A stretch of 38,060 nt of DNA from assembly GCA_016200495.1 (NCBI GenBank), contig JACQES010000005.1, positions 1 to 38,060 of the forward strand, in the 5' to 3' direction. The position numbers and the translations under genes are program-made. The notes beneath the pieces are model-generated. The model saw nothing but the letters and a program-made list of their open reading frames with translations, was not told the DNA's origin and searched no databases. This DNA is from Gemmatimonadota bacterium. Its GTDB lineage: Bacteria; Gemmatimonadota; Gemmatimonadetes; Gemmatimonadales; Gemmatimonadaceae. Positions 1 to 8,810 of this stretch are shown here, in pieces; within the stretch, counting starts at the first letter, position 1, and every line of letters starts with the position of its first letter.

Positions 1-562
1 GCGCCTCGCAGGCCCGCTTCACGCGCATCTTCAGCGCCGAGACTCCGGCGCCGGTGATGGGCACCATCTCCGCATAGCCTAACTCCTCCACGTGATGCAG
101 GAGGAACGCCTCGCGCAAGGGCGGGTCGAGCCGGGCGAGCGCCGCGCCGATCCGGTCCGCGGCGTCCTGGCCCACCTCGCCTTCCGGCGCCGGGGCGTTG
201 AAGAGCTCGCGCTCGTCGCTGACCAGCCGGCGCTCGCGACGCGCGCGCGCGGCCAGGTGGGCGCGGCACTCATTGGCCAGGATCGCGAACAGCCACGAGC
301 GGAACCGGTCGCGATGGTGATAGCGGCCGAGGGCGTCGTAGCTGCGGAGGAAGGCGGTCTGCACCGCGTCCTCGGCATCATGCCGACTTCCCAGGATGCG
401 CGTGGCATAGCGGGTGCAGTGGGCCTGATAGCGCCGAACGAGAATGCCATAGGCCTCCGGATCGCCCTCGAGCACGCGCGCCACGACGGCACCATCGTCC
501 GGTTCGGGCGTCGCGGCGACGGCGAGCAGGGAGGCGTCGTCGGGCTGCGGGGACCGGGGCAT
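1..562 (-). CDS. RNA polymerase sigma factor, ECF subfamily (C-terminus runs off the left edge)
   Basis: Minus-strand frame from ATG at 562 (absent from the ORF track because its stop lies outside the window): MPRSPQPDDASLLAVAATPEPDDGAVVARVLEGDPEAYGILVRRYQAHCTRYATRILGSRHDAEDAVQTAFLRSYDALGRYHHRDRFRSWLFAILANECRAH...LDPPLREAFLLHHVEELGYAEMVPITGAGVSALKMRVKRACEA; classic sigma region 2 and region 4. Confidence 0.9.
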   Translation of the reverse strand, partial: MPRSPQPDDASLLAVAATPEPDDGAVVARVLEGDPEAYGILVRRYQAHCTRYATRILGSRHDAEDAVQTAFLRSYDALGRYHHRDRFRSWLFAILANECRAHLAARARRERRLVSDERELFNAPAPEGEVGQDAADRIGAALARLDPPLREAFLLHHVEELGYAEMVPITGAGVSALKMRVKRACEA

Positions 563-667
563 GTTCTTGGGAAAGGCGCCATCGAGCGAAAGCGTCACAA
601 CTCCGTGGACCTCGCTGGAAGACGTCCGACCCGGCGGCACGGGCCCTGGGTGCCCGAGCGCTCCATG

Positions 668-720
668 ACCTTGTGACCGGGCGACGCCCAGGTCCCTTCC
701 ATGAGATGAGGTCACGAGGT
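668..720. promoter_or_regulatory. imperfect inverted repeat in divergent intergenic region
   Basis: accttgtgacc (668-678) and ggtcacgaggt (710-720), 10 of 11 plus one G-U, between divergently transcribed sigma factor and DUF4397 genes. Regulatory role not shown. Confidence 0.3.
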
Positions 721-750
721 GCCCAGTCCCGCACTCCCTGGAGCAGTCCC

Positions 751-1497
751 ATGCATACCGAGGTTCTTCGCCGGCGGTTCCGGCCAGCGCTCCTGCTGGG
801 TCTCGCGTCGACTGGGCTGGCCATCGCCTGCGATCCGGGGGCCGCCACCCAGGCGGATGCCTCCGGCATCGGCGCCGCGGAGTTGCGCATCGTCAACGGC
901 GCGGCTGCGGCCATGTCCGTCGTCGTGGACGGCAGCGTGCGCGTCGCCAGCATGCCGCCCGGCACCGTCTCACCCGCCCTCGGCATCGCCGCGGGAGTGC
1001 ATCGCGTGGAGTTCCGCTCGCCGTCGTCCGGCGCACCGCTCGCCAGCGTCGACGTCACGCCCGACGCCGTGGGCAGGGCGCTCGTGACCGCCACGCGGCG
1101 CGCCGACGGCACGGTCAAGGCCGATGTGCTGGCTGACACCGCGGCCATCGTCGGTGCGGGAGCATCGAAGCTGCGCGTGCTGCACCTCGCGGCCAACGCG
1201 CCCGGGGTGGACATCTGGCGCACGCAGCCGGACTATGCGACGCCGATCCGCTTCATGTTTCCCTTCCCGTACCAGGGATCATCGGGCTTCGTGCAGAGCA
1301 CGCCCGGCGAATGGGTCGTCTTCGTGACGCCGCTGGTGGCGCCGTCGCCCGCCGACTCGCTGGGTGGCGGACCCCCGGCCACCGTGCCCGCGCGGGCCAT
1401 CGCGACGCACCGCGTGGTGATTGCCGGTGGCGCGCTCAGGACGCTGGTCGTGCTCGACGTGCCGGGCGGGGGCGTCAAGCTCGAGGAGCTGCCGTAG
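751..1497 (+). CDS. DUF4397-like exported/lipoprotein
   Basis: MHTEVLRRRFRPALLLGLASTGLAIACDPG signal/lipobox-like start, then ELRIVNGAAAAMSVVVDGS...KLRVLHLAANAPGVDIW repeats typical of DUF4397. The track ORF starts at 673; ATG 751 gives a better signal peptide. Confidence 0.7.
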   Translation: MHTEVLRRRFRPALLLGLASTGLAIACDPGAATQADASGIGAAELRIVNGAAAAMSVVVDGSVRVASMPPGTVSPALGIAAGVHRVEFRSPSSGAPLASVDVTPDAVGRALVTATRRADGTVKADVLADTAAIVGAGASKLRVLHLAANAPGVDIWRTQPDYATPIRFMFPFPYQGSSGFVQSTPGEWVVFVTPLVAPSPADSLGGGPPATVPARAIATHRVVIAGGALRTLVVLDVPGGGVKLEELP

Positions 1498-1529
1498 CCG
1501 GGCGGCGCGCCCTCGTGCCGTGAACGCGG

Positions 1530-1991
1530 CTACTTGGAACTCACCTGCCCCGCATAGGTGCGCAGCGAGTCCACCAGTTCGTGCAGCTGCTTCTCGGTGA
1601 TCTCGATCTCCTGCGCCGCCCCCTCGATGTCGAGCAGCCCGGCGCGCATGCTCACGCTCACCTGGTTCAGGTAGCGGATCTTGCTCAGCACCTCGTCGGT
1701 CACCTTGCGCAGCCCCTTGAACTGCCGCTTCTCCGCCATCGCGCGGCGGTAGCGCGCCGCGATCTGCTCGATGTTGAGCGCCTTGGCCCGCGCGATCACC
1801 TCGTCGCGCGACGTGCCGGTGATCGCGCCGCGGTCGGGCACGCCGGCGTCGTCCCACCCTTCCTCGTGGAACCAGAGCCGCCCCACGAACTCGATCCCGT
1901 CGAACACGATCCGCGCCGTCACCTGCAGGCGCTTGAAGTCGTGCTCGAACGACGCGATGTGCGGTTGGGTGATGTCGTCGAAGGTCGGCAT
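1530..1991 (-). CDS. conserved hypothetical protein
   Basis: In-frame ATG at 1991 inside track ORF 1530..3659: MPTFDDITQPHIASFEHDFKRLQVTARIVFDGIEFVGRLWFHEEGWDDAGVPDRG...; normal amino-acid composition. Confidence 0.75.
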   Translation of the reverse strand: MPTFDDITQPHIASFEHDFKRLQVTARIVFDGIEFVGRLWFHEEGWDDAGVPDRGAITGTSRDEVIARAKALNIEQIAARYRRAMAEKRQFKGLRKVTDEVLSKIRYLNQVSVSMRAGLLDIEGAAQEIEITEKQLHELVDSLRTYAGQVSSK

Positions 1992-1999
1992 GGGCGGTC

Positions 2000-2989
2000 T
2001 CAGCCGTCGAGGAAGCGATCGAGCGCGGCGAACAGGGGCCCCGGGGCCTCGACGTACGGCACGTGACCCGCATCGGGAATGACGACGAACTCGGCGCCGA
2101 GGGCACGCGCGCACGCTTCGCTCGAGGCCAGGGGAATCGGGTCCGCGGCGCCGTGCACCACGAGCGACGGCACCCGCACGCGCCAGAGCGACGGCGTCAG
2201 GTCGAACTCGCCGAGCGAGGCCCACGTGGACTGCTGCACGCGCCCCGTCACGCGGAACGGCGTGAGGTCGCGCGCGCGGCGCGGATCGGCGAAGTAGCCC
2301 GCCACGCTCAGCTCGAAGGCGCGCTGCCTGTAGGCATCGGGATCGCGCTCCTTGAGTCCCGATTGCGCGAGCTCGTCGCGGAGCGCCGTCACCGCCGGGC
2401 CCTGCATGCGCCGGCTGAACTCGGCGTCGAACGCCTGCCGCCACGCGCGCGTGATCGGCGCCGGGTCGAGCAGCGCGAGCCGGCTCGGCCGGACGCGTGG
2501 CGCGTCGGTTGTCGGGGCGGCGGTCGTGCCCTCGGGAATCACCGGTGCCGGGAGCGCCACGTCGAAGGCGTCCATCGCCGTGAGCATCGCGAGCATCGCG
2601 CCCCACGAGTAACCGACCACCGGCACGGACCCGATCCCCAGCTCGGCCATCACGCAGAAGAAGTCGTCGGCGTGCGTGCGCCAGGTGATCGGCGCCGGCG
2701 TGTCCACCTTCGACTTTCCGCCCCCCCGCTGGTCGTACATGATGACCTCGAACCGCTCGGCCAGGTGGAGCATCTGGGGGAGCAGGTAGTCGAGGTGGGC
2801 GCCGGGACCGCCGTGCAGCAGCACCAGTCGGGGCGCGTCGCTCCGCCCCCACGCCGCCCAGTAGAGCGGCACCGGGGTGATGGTCGTGAAGCCCTCGCGG
2901 GCGGGTTCGGGGATCGGCAGCGGCACGGGTGAAAGGTATGGAGGAGCCGGTGGCCCGGGGGACCCTGCGGGCGCGCACCAGTCGAGCAT
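2000..2989 (-). CDS. alpha/beta hydrolase, proline iminopeptidase-like (S33)
   Basis: LVLLHGGPGAHLDYLLPQ, MYDQRGGGKS, GYSWGAMLAM (GxSxG), VVHGAADPI and VIPDAGHVPYVEAP motifs. Start codon uncertain. Confidence 0.85.
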   Translation of the reverse strand: MLDWCAPAGSPGPPAPPYLSPVPLPIPEPAREGFTTITPVPLYWAAWGRSDAPRLVLLHGGPGAHLDYLLPQMLHLAERFEVIMYDQRGGGKSKVDTPAPITWRTHADDFFCVMAELGIGSVPVVGYSWGAMLAMLTAMDAFDVALPAPVIPEGTTAAPTTDAPRVRPSRLALLDPAPITRAWRQAFDAEFSRRMQGPAVTALRDELAQSGLKERDPDAYRQRAFELSVAGYFADPRRARDLTPFRVTGRVQQSTWASLGEFDLTPSLWRVRVPSLVVHGAADPIPLASSEACARALGAEFVVIPDAGHVPYVEAPGPLFAALDRFLDG

Positions 2990-3001
2990 GCGGCCGAAGA
3001 A

Positions 3002-3907
3002 TCAGGTGGCGTACCGTGACGCGATCTCCACCGTGTTCACGTGCACCCGCACGGTATCGTGCACGTCGTGGCCGTACCCGCCCGCGATGGTGACGCAGAC
3101 CGGGAGCCCGACCTCGCGGCAGGCGCCGAGCACGAACGCGTCGCGCCGCCGGAGCCCGTCGAAGGTGAGCTTGAGCCGGCCGAGCCGGTCGCCCTCGTGC
3201 GGGTCGGCGCCGGCGAGGTAGAACACCACGTCGGCGCGCGCCCGCTGCAGCACGTCGCTCAGCGCGCCTTCCAGCAGCGCGAGGTACGTGTCGTCGTCGC
3301 AGCCATCGGGCAGCTCGATGTCGCGCGTGCCGGCCACCTTCCGGAACGGGTAGTTCTTGCCCCCGTGCATGCTGAAGGTGGTCACGGTCGGGTCGCCGGC
3401 GAAGATCGCGTGCGTGCCGTTGCCCTGATGCACGTCGAGGTCCACGATCGCCACGCGGCGGATCCGGCCGTCGCGCTGCAGCGCGCGCACGGCCACCGCC
3501 ACGTCGTTGAAGACGCAGAATCCCTCGCCGTGGTCGGCGAAGGCGTGGTGCGTGCCGCCGGCCAGGTTCATCGCGATGCCGCGCTCGAGCGCGGCCTGGG
3601 CGGCTTCGCACGTGCCGCCGACCGCGCGGAAGGCGCGCTCCACCAGCGATTCGCTCCACGGGAAGCCGAGCTGCCGCTGCTCCGCCTCGTCGAGGGCGCC
3701 GCGCTCGAACCGCGACACGTAGTCGCGCGTGTGCACGAGCTCCACGATCTCGTGCGCGGCGCGCGCGGGCTCGTGCAGCGCCTCGGCCGGCACCAGCCCC
3801 GATGCCAGGACGGCCTCGCGCAGCAGGCCGTACTTGGCGATCGGGAACCGGTGCTGCTCGGGGAGCGGAATGACGTAGCGCGCCGAGCTCCAGCAGTGGA
3901 GGGGCAC
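3002..3907 (-). CDS. histone deacetylase family protein (HDAC/AcuC superfamily)
   Basis: NLAGGTHHAFADHGEGFCVFNDVAVAVRAL, VAIVDLDVHQGNGTHAIF, FYLAGADPHEGDRLGRLKLT, TIAGGYG motifs. Likely GTG start at 3907 overlapping the stop of the upstream peptidase gene. Confidence 0.9.
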   Translation of the reverse strand: MPLHCWSSARYVIPLPEQHRFPIAKYGLLREAVLASGLVPAEALHEPARAAHEIVELVHTRDYVSRFERGALDEAEQRQLGFPWSESLVERAFRAVGGTCEAAQAALERGIAMNLAGGTHHAFADHGEGFCVFNDVAVAVRALQRDGRIRRVAIVDLDVHQGNGTHAIFAGDPTVTTFSMHGGKNYPFRKVAGTRDIELPDGCDDDTYLALLEGALSDVLQRARADVVFYLAGADPHEGDRLGRLKLTFDGLRRRDAFVLGACREVGLPVCVTIAGGYGHDVHDTVRVHVNTVEIASRYAT

Positions 3908-5301
3908 TACCGCCCGCGCTCCCCCAGCGTCACGCGCACCGTGACGCGCGCCCCGTCGCGCAGCACCACGATCGCGATCGTCTCGCCCGGCTTGTGGGCG
4001 TAGAGCGCGTCGGTGTACGTGTACAGGTCCTTGACTGTCGTGCCCGCCAACTCGACGATCACGTCGCCCGACTTGAGCCCGCCCTTGTCGGCCGGGCTCC
4101 CGGCACGCACGCCGCTCAGGCGCAGCCCCGGCACCGTGCCCGCGGCCATGTCGGGAATGGAGCCCAGGTAGGTGCTCGACCCCTCGCGGCTCGAGCCCGC
4201 GCGCGGCGCGGGGGCCGGTGCGCGCACGAAGGTGAGCGGCGCGCCGCGGTCGGCGATCGCCCGGATCGTGCGCTCCGCGAACGCGACGATGCGCGCCTCG
4301 CCCGCGGCGTTGATCTTGTCGGCGTCGTCGGTGGCGCGGTGATAGTCCGGGTGCAAATCGCTGAACAGGTGCAGCACCGGCAGGTTCTTGGCGTAGAAGC
4401 TCGAATGGTCGCTCGGCCCGAACCCGTCGCCCACCGCGCTCACCACCAGCCTGGGCGCCACGTTGGCGCTGTCGACGATGCCCGGCAGCTCCGTCGCGGT
4501 CGCGACGCCATAGACGATCAGCCTGTCGTCGTGCATGCGGCCGACCATGTCGAAGTTCACCATGGCACGCGTGCTCGCGAGCGGCACCGGCGAGTGGTCG
4601 GCCCACCAGGCGGAGCCCAGCAGCCCCAGTTCCTCGCCACTGAAGGCGGTGAACACGATCGAGCGGCGCGCCGGGTGCCGCGCGAAGAGGCGCGCGAGTT
4701 CGAGCACGGCGGCCACCCCCGACGCGTTGTCGTCGGCGCCGTTCCGGATCGCGTCCTTGGCCTCGGGGTCGAGCGCGAAGTCGCTCGAGCGGCCCAAGTG
4801 GTCGAGGTGTGCGCCGACGATCACGTACTCGTTGGCCAGCGCGGCGTCGCTGCCGCGGAGCACCGCGACGACGTTCTGCGCCCGGAGCGCGGGCGGCGGC
4901 GCGGCGTCGTGGCGCGACGCCAGCGGCCGCGCGGGATACGGCATCTGGTACCCCAGGGCGCACGCGCTGCGGCAGGTCGAGTCCACCGGCACGACCGGCT
5001 TGAGCCCGAGCGCCTCGAACCGCGCCGCCACGTAGCGCGCCGCCGAGTCGAAACCGGCGCTGCCGGTCGCGCGCCCCTCGCGCGCGTCGTCGGCGAGCCA
5101 CGCGATGTCGCGCCGGATGGAGGCGGAATCAGCCGTCGCCGCCGTCGACACGCCGCCGCCGGCGTGGCAGGCGGAGGTGAAGATGAGGGCGAGCGTGGCG
5201 AGGCCCATGGCGCGCGAGGCGGGCCGCACCGCGACGCGCCGTGACGTGGCGAAAGGCGCGCGTTGGACGGGAGCCGGCGCAAGGCGGAAACGGTGGGGCA
5301 T
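3907..5301 (-). CDS. M28 family metallopeptidase with C-terminal PDZ domain
   Basis: MPHRFRLAP... exported; VIVGAHLDHLG, NGADDNASGVAAVLELA, TAFSGEELGLLGS, NFDMVGR, SDLHPDYHRATDDADKIN (M28 zinc ligands); C-terminal PGLRLSGVRAGSPADKGGLKSGDVIVELAG PDZ. Confidence 0.92.
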   Translation of the reverse strand: MPHRFRLAPAPVQRAPFATSRRVAVRPASRAMGLATLALIFTSACHAGGGVSTAATADSASIRRDIAWLADDAREGRATGSAGFDSAARYVAARFEALGLKPVVPVDSTCRSACALGYQMPYPARPLASRHDAAPPPALRAQNVVAVLRGSDAALANEYVIVGAHLDHLGRSSDFALDPEAKDAIRNGADDNASGVAAVLELARLFARHPARRSIVFTAFSGEELGLLGSAWWADHSPVPLASTRAMVNFDMVGRMHDDRLIVYGVATATELPGIVDSANVAPRLVVSAVGDGFGPSDHSSFYAKNLPVLHLFSDLHPDYHRATDDADKINAAGEARIVAFAERTIRAIADRGAPLTFVRAPAPAPRAGSSREGSSTYLGSIPDMAAGTVPGLRLSGVRAGSPADKGGLKSGDVIVELAGTTVKDLYTYTDALYAHKPGETIAIVVLRDGARVTVRVTLGERGR

Positions 5302-5442
5302 GGGCGAAGCGGCGAGGGGGAAGTCGGGCGCCGAAATCTCGCCCGCGTCCCCCCGTCCGGCCACGTGCCGCGCCGCATGGCGGCCACCCCCGGCGGCCCC
5401 TACCTTACCCCTTGAGGCCCCCTCGGCGGGGCCCACGCCGCC

Positions 5443-6946
5443 ATGGACAACTCCGCGATCTTCGCCCGGCACTACGCCCGCTTGGTCGGGCTGCTCGTCA
5501 CCGAGGGCTCCTCGGTCGACGAGCAGAAGGTGTCGCTGCGCGCCGCCCTCCAGTTCCTCAAGGACGGCACGGTGCTGATCGCGCGCGAGGAGCGCCGCGT
5601 GCTCGCCGACGGCGTCATCGTCTCCGACGTCTTTCCGGGGGTCAAGGAACTCGGCTCCCGCATGCAGCAACACGGCGTCAAGGAACTGCTCTTCGCCAAG
5701 GACGGCGCCGCGGTCGAGGTGCTTGCGCTCGCGCGACTCCTGGGCGGCCCGTACGTCGAGAACGACGGCGGCCGCAACTTCCACACGCTCTTCCAGGCCC
5801 TCGGGGCCAACACCGTCGCCATCACCACCGACGTGCGCATGGAGGCGCGCGCCGACGAGGAGGACGAGGAAGAGGACGACACGCAGGACACGACGCTCTC
5901 GATCTTCGGCGTGCGCTCGGTGCTCACGCAGGCGCAGCGCCCCGGGTCGGCGCCGCTCGCCCTCATCGAGCGGCTCGGCCGCAAGAAGACCGCGGCCGGC
6001 ATCGCCAAGGTGCTCGACAAGCTCGCCACGCTGGCCGAGGCGCTGCAGCGCGAGGGGAGCGCGGAGGACGTGGTCGAGTGCTTCGTGGGGTTGATCGCGA
6101 ACGAGCAGAACGCGCCCAACCCCGACGCCAAGCGCGCCTACATCCAGACGCTGCGGCGCCTCGCCAAGCCCAACCTGCTCACGACGGTGGCGCGGCAGGT
6201 GCGCAAGCACCCCGACCAGCGCGAGCGCTACATCGGCGTCCTCTCGCGCACGGGCGAGGAAGGGGCGATCGCGGTCTTCAAGCAGGTGCTGGCGGCGCCG
6301 TCGCTGCACGAGCGCACGCTCTACCTGGGCGTGCTGCGCGAGCTCTCGGGCGCCGTGCCCGCGCTCATCCACGCGCTCGCCGACGACCACTGGTACGCCG
6401 CGCGCGCGGCGGCCGACATCCTGGCCGAGCTCAAGCCGGTCGAGGCGGAGCAGGGGCTCATCAACCTGCTTGCGCATGCGGATGATCGCGTGCGCCGCTC
6501 CGGGCTCAAGGCGCTCGCCGCGCTCAACACGCCGCGCGCGCCGGACGCGATCAAGCGCGGGCTCAAGGACCCGTCGGCGCAGGTGCGCGGCGCGGCCGCG
6601 CTGGCGCTGGCGGCGCCGTCGCTGCACGAGCGCACGCTCTACCTGGGCGTGCTGCGCGAGCTCTCGGGCGCCGTGCCCGCGCTCATCCACGCGCTCGCCG
6701 ACGAGGCGGACGACGTCGCTCCGCCTCTCGGCCATCGTGGCGCTCGGCGCGCAGCACACCCCCGCCGCGGTGATGGCGCTCAAGGAACTCGCCAACGACC
6801 GCGAGCGCGAAGTGCGCGAGGCGGCGCAGCGCGCGCTCTCGCTGCAGCGGAGCACGCCGAGCGGCTCGATGCGCGCGATCACGCCGGGGCACAACACCCC
6901 CGTGCGGCCGAGCACGCCGTTCGGGATGCGCGCGATCGACTCCTGA
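5443..6946 (+). CDS. HEAT-repeat domain protein, frame-disrupted near the C-terminus
   Basis: MDNSAIFARHYARLVGLLVTEGSSVDEQKVSLRAALQFLKDGTVLI... followed by HEAT-like helices. Frame of 5443 is sensible to about 6705; HEAT-like sequence RLSAIVALGAQHTPAAVMALKELANDREREVREAAQRALSLQ continues in another frame to TGA at 6944-6946. Confidence 0.75.
6288..6386 (+). repeat. 99-bp perfect direct repeat, copy 1
   Basis: gctggcggcgccgtcgctgcacgagcgcacgctctacctgggcgtgctgcgcgagctctcgggcgccgtgcccgcgctcatccacgcgctcgccgacga, identical to 6606..6704. Confidence 0.95.
6606..6704 (+). repeat. 99-bp perfect direct repeat, copy 2 (offset 318 bp)
   Basis: Identical to 6288..6386; flanks differ on both sides. Confidence 0.95.
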
Positions 6947-7060
6947 GAAACAGCTGGCGGCAGGCGATGTGTCGCCTGTTTGCGCCACTCGCGAGACCGG
7001 CCAGGCACGTGCATCGTTGTCGCGTCCTGCACCGTGTCCCGTCATCCGCGAGGAGGCCCG

Positions 7061-7573
7061 ATGAACGTGATGCTGCTCATCGCCCGTGTCCTGCACGTCG
7101 TGCTTGGTGTCTTCTGGGTCGGCACGATGATCTTCAACGCGTCGTTCCTCGGGCCGTCGCTGCGCGACGCGGGGCCGAACGCGGGTCCCGTCATGGCGAA
7201 CCTGATCGGGCGGCGGATGCTCGACGTGATTCCGCTCGCGGCGACGCTCAACATGCTCGCCGGGATCTACCTGTACTGGTACGCCTCGAACGGGTTCTCG
7301 GGCGGCTACATGGGGACGCGCGCGGGGATCACGTACGGCGTGGGCGGCGTGCTGGCGATCGTGGCGTTCGGGATCGGCATCACGATCGTGCGGCCGTCCA
7401 TGCTCAAGGCCGCGGCGCTCGGCAAGGCGATGGCGTCGGCGGCGGACGCCGAGAAGCCGGCGATGATGGCGGAGGCGCAGGCGATTCGCATGCGCGCGGG
7501 GAAGGCCGGGCAGATGGTGGCGTGGCTGCTCGGTACGACGGCCGTCACCATGGCCGTCGCGCGCTACATCTGA
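7061..7573 (+). CDS. multi-pass membrane protein (DUF2269/CopD-like)
   Basis: MNVMLLIARVLHVVLGVFWVGTMIFNASFLGP...; several hydrophobic helices; aggagg ribosome-binding site just upstream of ATG 7061. Confidence 0.75.
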   Translation: MNVMLLIARVLHVVLGVFWVGTMIFNASFLGPSLRDAGPNAGPVMANLIGRRMLDVIPLAATLNMLAGIYLYWYASNGFSGGYMGTRAGITYGVGGVLAIVAFGIGITIVRPSMLKAAALGKAMASAADAEKPAMMAEAQAIRMRAGKAGQMVAWLLGTTAVTMAVARYI

Positions 7574-7581
7574 CGCGCGCC

Positions 7582-7616
7582 TCGGGGGCGCCGCGCGAAC
7601 GGCGCGGCGCCTCCGA
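7582..7616. terminator. bidirectional hairpin between convergent genes
   Basis: tcgggggcgccgcgc / loop gaacg / gcgcggcgcctccga: about 15-bp stem with one G-U pair, between stop of 7061..7573(+) and stop of 7626..8693(-). Confidence 0.7.
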
Positions 7617-7625
7617 ACGATTGCG

Positions 7626-8693
7626 CTACCGGTTGGTGAAGTCCGTGCCCGGCCCGACGCGCCGGCACCCCTCGGCGATCACGTTCGCCGCCCGGTCCAG
7701 GTCCACGAGCGAGACCATCTCGTTGGGCGAGTGCATGTAGCGGTTGGGCACCGACACGAGTGCGGTCGCCACGCCTGAGCGCGCGACCTGGATCGCGTCG
7801 GCGTCGGTCATCGAGCCGCGCGGCGCGCCAGCCAGCGTGTACGGGATCTGCAGGTCCGCCGCCGCGGAGCGCAGCACGTTGAGCACCACGGGCGAGAAGA
7901 TCGAGCCGCGCGAGAGGACGGGGCCCGAGCCGAGCTTGTGGTCGCCGTGCTCCTTCTTCTCGATGCCGGGGTGGTCGGTGGCGAAGGTGACGTCGACGAC
8001 GACCGCCATCTGCGGGTCCACGCGATCGGCCGCGACGCGCGCGCCGCCGCCGGAGAAGCCGATCTCCTCCTGCACGGTGGCGACGGCCACGACCTTGGCC
8101 GCGCCCGGCTTCTCGGCGTAGCGGCGCGCGGCCTCGAGCACCACGAAGGCGCCGATCCGGTCGTCGATCGAGCGCGAGACGATCCGGTCGTTGGGGAAGT
8201 CGAGGGTGCGCTGGTCGAGCACGCCGGGGTCGCCGACGGTGAGGCGCGCCTCGGCCTCGGCGCGGTTGGCGGCGCCGATATCGACCCAGAGGTCGGTCAT
8301 CTTGGAGCCCTTGTCGCGGTCCTCGGGCTTGATGAGGTGGACGGGCTTCTTGCCGATGACCCCCGTGACCTCGCCCTGCTTGCCCATGAAGCGGACGCGC
8401 TGCCCGACGAGCACCTGCGGGTCCCACCCGCCGATGCCGGCGACATAGGCGTAGCCCTCGTCGTCGATGTGGACGACCATGAGCCCGATCTCGTCGATGT
8501 GGCCGGCGAGGAGGATGGTCGGAGAACCCGTCGGGTTCACGACGGCGAACGAGTTGCCCAAGGCGTCGTTCGAGACCTGGGCGAACTGGGCGGCCTCGTC
8601 GCGCCAGACCTTGGCGGGGGCGGACTCGAAGCCGGAGGGGCCCGGGGTGTCGAGGAGGCGCTTGAGGAAGGTGACGGCGGCGGCGGAGAGCAT
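7626..8693 (-). CDS. M42 family metallopeptidase (glutamyl aminopeptidase/FrvX-like)
   Basis: FLKRLLDTPGPSGFE, LLAGHIDEIGLMVVHID, SIDDRIGAFVVLEAARR, VATVQEEIGFSGG, VVVDVTFATDHPG, PNRYMHSPNEMVSLVDLD. Confidence 0.92.
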   Translation of the reverse strand: MLSAAAVTFLKRLLDTPGPSGFESAPAKVWRDEAAQFAQVSNDALGNSFAVVNPTGSPTILLAGHIDEIGLMVVHIDDEGYAYVAGIGGWDPQVLVGQRVRFMGKQGEVTGVIGKKPVHLIKPEDRDKGSKMTDLWVDIGAANRAEAEARLTVGDPGVLDQRTLDFPNDRIVSRSIDDRIGAFVVLEAARRYAEKPGAAKVVAVATVQEEIGFSGGGARVAADRVDPQMAVVVDVTFATDHPGIEKKEHGDHKLGSGPVLSRGSIFSPVVLNVLRSAAADLQIPYTLAGAPRGSMTDADAIQVARSGVATALVSVPNRYMHSPNEMVSLVDLDRAANVIAEGCRRVGPGTDFTNR

Positions 8694-8810
8694 CGGCGAG
8701 AGCGAAGGGGACGGGGTGGGTGCCGGAATGGTAGCCGCCGGGGGAAGGGCGGGTCCAGCACGGTCCCAAGGTGGGGCGGGGGCGTCAGCCGAGCGTCAGT
8801 CGGGCGGCCG

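Noticed and set aside
5302-7032. N-terminal half of track ORF 3907..7032 (minus)
   Set aside because: It is antisense to the HEAT gene with mirror-frame composition; only the in-frame part from ATG 5301 is a real peptidase.
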